A DNA stretch of 23,788 nt from Monoraphidium neglectum. Taxonomy: Eukaryota > Chlorophyta > Chlorophyceae > Sphaeropleales > Selenastraceae. Positions 18,101 to 23,788 of this stretch are shown here, piece by piece. The DNA lies in NCBI RefSeq assembly GCF_000611645.1, contig NW_014013150.1, positions 2,844-26,631 on the forward strand, written 5' to 3'. The position numbers and the translations under genes are program-made. How positions within the stretch are numbered: position 1 is the first letter of the stretch; each line of letters opens with the position of its first letter. The notes beneath the pieces are model-generated. The model searched no databases. It was not told the origin of the DNA and worked only from the letters and a program-made list of their open reading frames with translations.

Positions 18101-21100
18101 GCAGCATGGTCCCGAAGTCACTGCGGCAAGCGTGTGTAGCAGCACCTGGGCTCAACTGTCAACGGGTGGCTGTTCCCAAACCCTGCAGCACCTCACCTGC
18201 TGCTGTGGATCATTTGCAGAGGCCCGGGCGGAAGCCGTGAAGGGCAGATGTGATGAAAGGGCAGGGTGTGACAGGTGTTCGAGCAAAGCTTGTTGGGAAA
18301 TAAGGGGCAGGGATGCCGAGCAGCATGAGTATCGGAAGTTTTGGAACCAAGGTTAGCACTACCATTATCCCCCCAGACCCAGACCAACAACGTCTGCTGT
18401 GGCTCACCCCATGAAGCCGGGGCCCCAGCTGAGTCAAATCAGTCAAAAGCAAGAATGGCAGGAAATAATGGGATACCGCCGCTTGCTTTCACAAGCAGTG
18501 GGGCGCAACGCAGGCTGGTCACAAGTAGCACCGTGCATGACTCACCTGCTGTTGTTGCTGTGAAAATGATGGCCCAGGCGGCAGCCGTGAAGGGTACATG
18601 CAAGGAGACAGAGGGCGAGCAAAGCTGCAACAGTAGAAAAGGATGCAGTGTACGGAGGCGGCATGCAGCGTGGTGCGGCAGAGCTTTCGCAAATTGTTTG
18701 TTCAGTTGGGCAGTGCGTGGTAGCTGGCAGTTTGCACATGGTGGTGCATACAGTACTATCGGCAACTGGGACTGCTGCCGCATGGTTTCACGGCTGCTTT
18801 ACAAGGCGCGGTTGGGGGTGCAGGGTCGGCAGGCTGGCCACAAGCACAATCGCAAAACCCTGCAGGACCTCACCTGCTGTTGTGGATCATTTGCAGAGCC
18901 CCAGGCGAAAGCCATGAGGGCACATGCGATGAAAGGGAGGATAAGGGTGATGAAAGGGAGGGGAGGGGGAGGAAAGCCAGCAGATCAAAAGAGACGAGAT
19001 GGGACAGGCACGGATGTGGATTGCAGGTGGTGTCAGCACTGGCAGGCACTCAAGTGACGCCAACGAGGCAAACTGAGCGCGAAACATGTGTGCTTGCTGC
19101 GAAAGGCGCACGCGTCGTCGCCATACCATACTTGCAAGGTGCAGCTGGGCCTTCAACCAAGGTCAGCATCCATCGCCCCCTCCACCTGGACCAGCAACGT
19201 TTGCTGTGGCCAACCCCATGAAGCCCGAGCCCCAGCCAGCCAGTCAGTGCTTTGGATTGTGATGCACACGAAACGCACCTGATGCTCCTCTTCCTGTGCC
19301 TGGACAGCAGTGAAGGACAGGATGGTGGACGGAAAAAGACGTCACACGAGCACCGTGAAGGAAGCCAGCAGGTAGTGGGACGCAGCATGTGCGCAGGGCA
19401 GGGGAGGTGGGAGGAGGAGGGCGAGGGCAGCAGCACCACGTGAGTAGTGTTGTCATGGGCTTTCCGGTGAAGAGGATGAGGCAAATTGGGCACAGCTGCG
19501 AAGCATGCAACGTGGTTCGCAAACCACTGCAGCACATGCCTACACCAGCACACTGGCCGAGCTGCAGGCAGGTGGCTACTCCCTGCCTCTGGCATCGTCT
19601 GGAAGCCAATGCGGAGACAGGCAGGACTTCCCCACGCCAAATGCCGGCGGCCACATGCTGAGCGCAAGCCCCATACAGTGGCATTTGTTGCAAGGCGTGA
19701 GGGCATTTTGACCCCTGCAGCTGGTGCTGCAGAACTCTGTGCTGCTCTAATGGTTGTTCAAAGCATGTGGGGTTGTGCAGATGGGTCATGCATAATTCCA
19801 CAGCAGAGTTTGAGGCTCAGCATGTTATGTGCTAGTGTCAGTGCCCTGCATACGCCATATGTGCAAACCAGCCGCATGAACGGCAACCAGGAACTAGTTC
19901 ATGGCTGCACCACAAGCAACTACCCAGTGATGCAGGTTGGCAGAATCGCCACAAGCACCATTGCAAAACCACGCGTGACCCACCTGCTGCTGCTGCTGCT
20001 GCTGCTGCTGATGTGGAACGATGGAGGAAGCCCAGGCGGGAGCCATGGAAGGTAGAGAGAAGGGCGCAAACGGAAGGTCAAGCAGGCTTGTGGGCACAAC
20101 ACGAGGCATGCAGCACAACTGCGGGGCTGCAGAGCTGCCTGCTGACCCGAGCATGCCGCATATGCAGTGCTCTGCAAGCCTGCTGTGAGCAGGCCCCGGT
20201 GAAGCGTCATGCCCCTGCTTGTTGCAAAAGAGGATCAGCAGATGGCAAGCTAGTTTGCTAGCTGACTGGATGCATGCAATGCACTGCAACTGGAAGGGCC
20301 GAATTGGCAGCTGGCGTGTTGCACATGGTGGTGCATGCGGTTGCTATTGACAACTGGGACTGCTGCTGCATCGATTCACTGCTGCTCCACAAGCAACGGC
20401 TGGGGACACAGGGTCCGCAGGCTTGCCACCAGCAACACTGCAAACCCAGCAACACAGCATCTCACCTGCTGCTGTGGATCATTTGCAGAGGCCCATGCAA
20501 AAACCGTGAAGGGAAGATGCGAATCAAAGGGGCATGTCAGTTGTGAGGAAAGTGAGCAGGTGGGAAGAAACGACACGGGACGGGCGGGGATGAAGAGCAG
20601 CAGGTGTGCGGGCGGTGTAAGCACGGGCATTCAGGTGGCTTGAATGAGGCGCACTTACAGGCTGCACTCACAGTGGCAGCCTGGAAAGCAGGCTGCACGC
20701 ATAGCAGAGCCAGCAAGCCAGCAAGCTATACGATGGATCGCAAGCTGTACGCCTCACCTGCAGTGCACGGACAGCAGTGACGGGATTGAGGATACCATGC
20801 GAGCATGAGGAGAGGAGCCAGCAGGTTGTAGTGCGTAGCATGCGGGGAGGAGAGCGGCATGGGGAAGAGGTGAACGGCAGCAAAGGCATAAGAGCAGTGT
20901 CGGCTGTCAAGCGCGTGTGAACACGTGGCACCCTCTCGGCACCACAGCGGCACCACTGGAACCACCTCCAACTGCCACTTAGCACCCTCAAGGACTTTTG
21001 GATACATGAGACACACTGTGCAGTTGCTGCACTGCGTCAGCGCATCACAAAAAGGCCCACCCACCCTGTACAGCTGCCTTGATGGCAGCCTTCCTGTAGG

Positions 21101-21251
21101 GCTTTGGCAGGGCCAGCAGACCAGCAGCCCAATCCTCGGTCCTCTCATAGATTATTTCTGCTGCATCACCACAAAAGCCAATATTTTCGTCGCCTGGGAA
21201 CAGCTCAGGCAATGCCTGCAACAGCTGCTGCCTTGATGTCGGCGCGTCCAT
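15165..21251 (-). CDS. HNH-endonuclease-like protein, at least six exons
   Basis: Exons: 21251-21065 (ATG, MDAPTSRQQLLQALPEL), 17429-17174, 16895-16714, 16300-16106, 15764-15518 (or 15544) and 15281-15165. From 17429 to 15764 the junctions are in phase with clean GT-AG borders. The core reads VCAAHLFKYAW, then NINDPANGLMLIKPIEEAFDNGYL, the pattern of HNH_2-type nuclease domains: His of the metal site, the ND..NGL segment, and the AFD segment. Downstream come LMNEDGRPLRFTDLDGKVLSF and an acidic tail EHAPESLSDEEDG before TAG. The strong donor at 15543 shifts the frame; a weaker GT at 15517 keeps it and gives WAQMLLAMYWQRLP. The first exon ends in phase 1 and cannot join 17429 directly, so at least one exon in the repeat-filled 3.6 kb is missing from my model. 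Role unknown; algal HNH proteins may be host genes or transposon-derived. Confidence 0.6.
17565..17960 (-). repeat. Repeat family A, copy 1
   Basis: This copy includes GCACATGGTGGTGCATGCGG, an acid-free peptide-like stretch reading MAFAWGPANTQQQ on the minus strand, and a donor-like CAGCAGCAG/GTGAG at 17742-17755. It is closely similar to the copies at 18655-19050 and 20290-20640. Confidence 0.7.
17908..17939. repeat. 9-bp tandem repeat (ACAATCAGG)
   Basis: Three and a half units with one substitution, inside family A copy 1. Absent from the other copies, so it is a local expansion. Confidence 0.85.
18050..18265 (-). repeat. Repeat family A, partial copy with family B sequence at one end
   Basis: The core reads ASANDPQQQ before CAG/GTGAG (18192 on). 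The other end resembles family B (compare GGTGGCTGTTCCCAAAC with the segment near 14945), so the two families are mosaic. Confidence 0.6.
18420..18620 (-). repeat. Repeat family A, divergent copy
   Basis: The core reads TAAAWAIIFTATTAG, with donor-like CAG/GTGAG at 18541. It is the most diverged copy, yet spacing and splice-like end are kept. Confidence 0.5.
18655..19050 (-). repeat. Repeat family A, copy 4
   Basis: A nearly full-length copy with GCACATGGTGGTGCATACAG, the core MAFAWGSANDPQQQ and CAG/GTGAG (18869 on). A single-base deletion just upstream of the core changes the frame there, which argues against the upstream part being coding. Confidence 0.7.
19270..19600 (-). repeat. Repeat family B, copy 2
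   Basis: It shares CTGGACAGCAGTGAAGGACA and GATGGTGGACG with the copy near 14640. The donor-like end is CATCAG/GTGCGT. Confidence 0.5.
19940..20065 (-). repeat. Repeat family A, copy with expanded CAG run
   Basis: The core reads MAPAWASSIVPH followed by eight Gln codons and CAG/GTGGG. The CTG/CAG expansion is at 19984-20009. Confidence 0.6.
20290..20640 (-). repeat. Repeat family A, copy 7
   Basis: A full-length copy with GCACATGGTGGTGCATGCGG, the core FAWASANDPQQQ and CAG/GTGAG at 20461. Confidence 0.7.
20755..20900 (-). repeat. Repeat family B, copy 3
   Basis: It contains GGACAGCAGTGACGG and the end CACTGCAG/GTGAGG. It is shorter and more diverged than the other copies. Confidence 0.45.
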
Positions 21252-22500
21252 GGGGACCAGGGCCTGCGCACGCTACATCGGCGATTGTGAGAGCGTTGTG
21301 TGGCAGGCAGCACGCGATGCCTGCACGCTTGACCTGGCATTGTAACCAGCATGGCGATGAAGCCAGCATCAGGTGAAGGGCAGCACTGCACCTCTTAGCA
21401 GGCATTGAGCGCAGCCGGCAGCGGCTGGCGCTGGTGCCGTAGGTGGCGCGCCAGCTGTGCCAAGCATGGCCCCCAGCCAGCGCGCGTACCTCGCAGCAAC
21501 TGACCCCCTCAGCACCCAAACTCGCCACTGGGGGCGAACCCGGCACGGTTAACTGCTCTGGATAGCACCTACAAATCCAAGCGCGGAGGAAGTTGCTGAG
21601 CTCAGCGAAGGGGCTGCTGGAGTGCGGTCGAGGCGTTTGGGGAGTAGGTTGTGCGCACTGGATAATTTCTCAACACCATCGAAAAGCAAGCACGAGATTG
21701 GCCTGGGGACCTTACGCAGGGAGTCCACTCACCCAGACGGGTGTGACCCAGTGCCTGCTGGCCAGCTCGACAACTGCTGCTGCAGCTGCATGCAACATCA
21801 ACTTGGCCGATTGTCACGGGTTTACTTTGTGGCCGGGGCACAACACAATGCCAACCCTCCTTCAAAAACATCCACCACAGCATAGTACATCCACCCGCTT
21901 AATGACATCATGCAGGGGCAAAGCTGCGCCGATGGAGGCTACCTTGAACTTGCATCAACGGGGGCGAGCGAGCAACTACGCGCCGACACACGAATGTATG
22001 CATCGACACATGCATATTTATTGGACGCGTGTGCTGTGCAGTGCATTAATGTGAGGATAAATTTGTATGTAGATTGCCACATTATTGACCCCCTGTGCCT
22101 GCTCTGTCGTTTCCGCTCGTTTGCATTCTTGCTCAAGCGCGCAATCAGCTTCAACCCTGCCCCAGCTGCAGCGAGGTTGACACCAAGATCGCGCCTATTA
22201 CGGGCGGGGAGTGGGCAACAGCGTACCCGCCGCCGAGGTGCGAGCGTCGCAAAGACGGGCGCCAGGCACCCTGCCACCTGCAAGTGTGCAAGTTGTTGCC
22301 GCCGCACGCGCGCGAGCCTGTCAAACGCCGTGGTGCTGTTGTGCCACTGGGCGGCAATCGACGCTGCCGGGCAGGCACGAGCACTCTGCCAAAGCGGCAG
22401 CCGCGCGCCCTCTGCGCCCAAAGAGGGCGATATTGCACCACTGTGCAAGCGGGGTGGGGAAGTGGGGCACAGCTGTGAACATCCACAAATGCAATGGGTC
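21252..22500. other. Intergenic region upstream of the HNH-like gene
   Basis: No ORF here reads as protein on either strand. About 22000-22100 is AT-richer than its surroundings. The interval should hold the HNH gene's promoter and the 3' UTR of the next minus-strand gene, but I found no clear TATA box or TGTAA on the minus strand. Confidence 0.45.
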
Positions 22501-23624
22501 TCACATGCTGGCGACTGCACTCGCCACCACGTTGGCAATACGAATGTCCAGGTCGTCGGGTTGGTCCTTCAGTGCAGCCTGCGCGCGAGCCAGGGCGCAA
22601 CGCGCCTCGTCCACGGCAACTGAAGCGTAATACATGTGCTCGAGGGCCGCGCTCGTGCACGCTCTGAGTTGCCAATCATCGCCGCAGCAAAGGGCGTTCC
22701 ACTCCCCTGTCGCGGCACGTGCGCCAGTCTGCGCTGCATCGAGAGACACACACAGCAAGGCCGCGGCCTTAGAGAGGGGTGCAGACCCCTCGGGCGCGAG
22801 CTCGCGCAGCACCTCAAAGTGCGCCAACAGCGCCGCCATCATTTTCTCTAGAAGCTGGATCTCGAAAAAGATTCGGAGCGGGCCAAGGAGCCTGCTGGGC
22901 TTTTCATGCAGGAAACGGGCGAAGCGGTCGAGGTTGAGGTCCCCCTCCTTTGCAAGCTGGGACAGGCGGACGATTGTGGGGATGTGGAATTCACTCTGAC
23001 AGTTCAAGGCCGTTGGCTGCTCGCTGCTGAATTCAAACCACCAGGAGGGGTACCCGATGGGTGCGGCTGGCCCAGCGAAGACGACCTGGGGTCAAGGTAC
23101 GCCCACGTGCCCGTGTGCACGACGTGCGCCGCGCAAGATTTGATCGATTCGCCCTTGCCCATGGCCCCCATGTGCACGTAAGGGTTCGTCGCGCTGCCGG
23201 TCAGCTGCAGCTTCATCTCGTTCTTGTAGGAGTCCAGCAGGACAAACGGCTTGAGATGGCCAAACTTCTCCTCGGCGGTTGCCTTCCTGACCTCCTCGTC
23301 CCCTTCTGACGCCCTGATGAGCCTGGTGATCTCCCTAGGGGAGGGGGGGGGTGCGGCGCAGAGAACGTGAAAACCCTCGCAGGGGCGGGGACGAGACCCC
23401 AGCAAACAGTGCCTACGCCGCGCGCCCGCGTAGACACGCGCGCCAGCTGGCGGCCGCGAACTGGCGTCGTGCGTGGCGTCGTCACCACAATGCAACGGTC
23501 GCGTGCCATGCACATGACTCACTCCAGCGGGGGGCCGTAGGCCTCGGCGGTGAAGAGGACGTCGATCATGCCCTTGAAGGGACCCCAGCGCGCCCGCAGA
23601 TAATCTGCCGCCACCAGAAAGAAC
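22501..23624 (-). CDS. Unidentified protein, C-terminal three exons (5' end outside window)
   Basis: Exons are 23624-23523, 23334-23086 and 22993-22501, joined in phase and ending in TGA, giving about 280 residues. Segments include [75 protein letters not shown] and [20 protein letters not shown], then a mostly helical Ala/Leu-rich tail. I do not recognise the family; no catalytic motif is obvious. The upstream border is a CAG acceptor preceded by the terminal TG tract (CA in the transcript), so the gene continues to the right of the window. The acceptor of the last exon (CAGAG/T) was chosen because it alone keeps the frame after the AG/GTCGTC donor. Confidence 0.65.
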
Positions 23625-23649
23625 CTGTCGTGCGCGCGCACGTGTTTTA

Positions 23650-23650
<1 letters not shown>

Positions 23651-23717
<67 letters not shown>

Positions 23718-23788
23718 GCGTGCGCGTGTGTGTGTGTGTGTGCGTGTGCGTGTGCATGTGTGCTTGTGCGTGTGCGTGCCTGTGTGTG
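23651..23788. repeat. (TG)n tract at the window end
   Basis: About 20 TG units are followed by TGCG and TGTGCG interruptions up to the last base. It lies in the intron upstream of the exon at 23624 and reads CA in the transcript. Confidence 0.9.

Larger units (their letters stand above)
17430..21064 (-). other. Repeat-filled intron region, 3.6 kb
   Basis: This holds at least six copies of repeat family A and two of family B, all in one orientation. It is interrupted by a CTG run and a 9-bp tandem repeat. At least one small exon of the HNH gene must be hidden here, because the flanking exons are out of phase. No long ORF reads as a known protein. Confidence 0.55.

Noticed and set aside
17565..20640. 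Repeat array considered as CRISPR or a satellite
   Set aside because: The units are hundreds of bases long, unevenly spaced and mosaic, in a eukaryotic gene; there are no short identical repeats with unique spacers.

Overview
The window is nuclear DNA from a green alga, most likely a chlorophyte of the Chlamydomonas relatives (Chlorophyceae). It is GC-rich with GC-rich codons. Genes are split by many short GT-AG introns. Long (TG)n/(CA)n tracts are present, and TGTAA, the usual polyadenylation signal in that group, lies downstream of several reconstructed stop codons. I see no bacterial operons, tRNA, rRNA or CRISPR. No species assignment is possible from sequence alone. Coordinates below come from joining exons by hand; exon phases agree wherever I call a junction firm.

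Layout. 1-944: upstream region of the first gene, with a TATA box but no gene I can prove. 945-2386 (+): OTU-family cysteine protease (deubiquitinase type), four exons. 2986-4123 (-): Erv1/ALR sulfhydryl oxidase, two exons, tail-to-tail with the OTU gene. 4190-4411 (-): small unidentified ORF or terminal exon. 4746 to about 12855 (-): the main gene, 13 exons and about 961 codons. It encodes a GT-A-like domain, a second family-2-type glycosyltransferase domain, a block of membrane helices, and a C-terminal sulfotransferase. 13351-14109 (-): a 253-codon terminal exon of unknown family. 15165-21251 (-): HNH-endonuclease-like gene, which may run into that terminal exon. 22501-23624 (-): C-terminal three exons of an unidentified protein whose 5' end is outside the window. 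Everything except the OTU gene is on the minus strand.

How the genes work together. Only the main gene is a system in itself: two glycosyltransferase modules, a membrane anchor and a sulfotransferase in one polypeptide suggest coupled synthesis and sulfation of a glycan or glycolipid at an endomembrane. Two features deserve the most attention. First, an in-frame TAG sits directly before the sulfotransferase P-loop in an otherwise intact gene. Second, a comparable in-frame TAG sits two codons before a splice donor in the HNH gene. If both were read as glutamine, both proteins would continue coherently, but a sequence error or nonsense alleles explain them too, and the Erv1 gene appears to use TAG as a normal stop.

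The introns are also structured. The HNH gene's large introns carry at least nine same-orientation copies of a repeat ending in CAG next to a GTGAG-like donor. Several introns carry CA repeats on the sense strand just upstream of the acceptor. A 2.4-kb intron of the main gene holds a degenerate foldback element.
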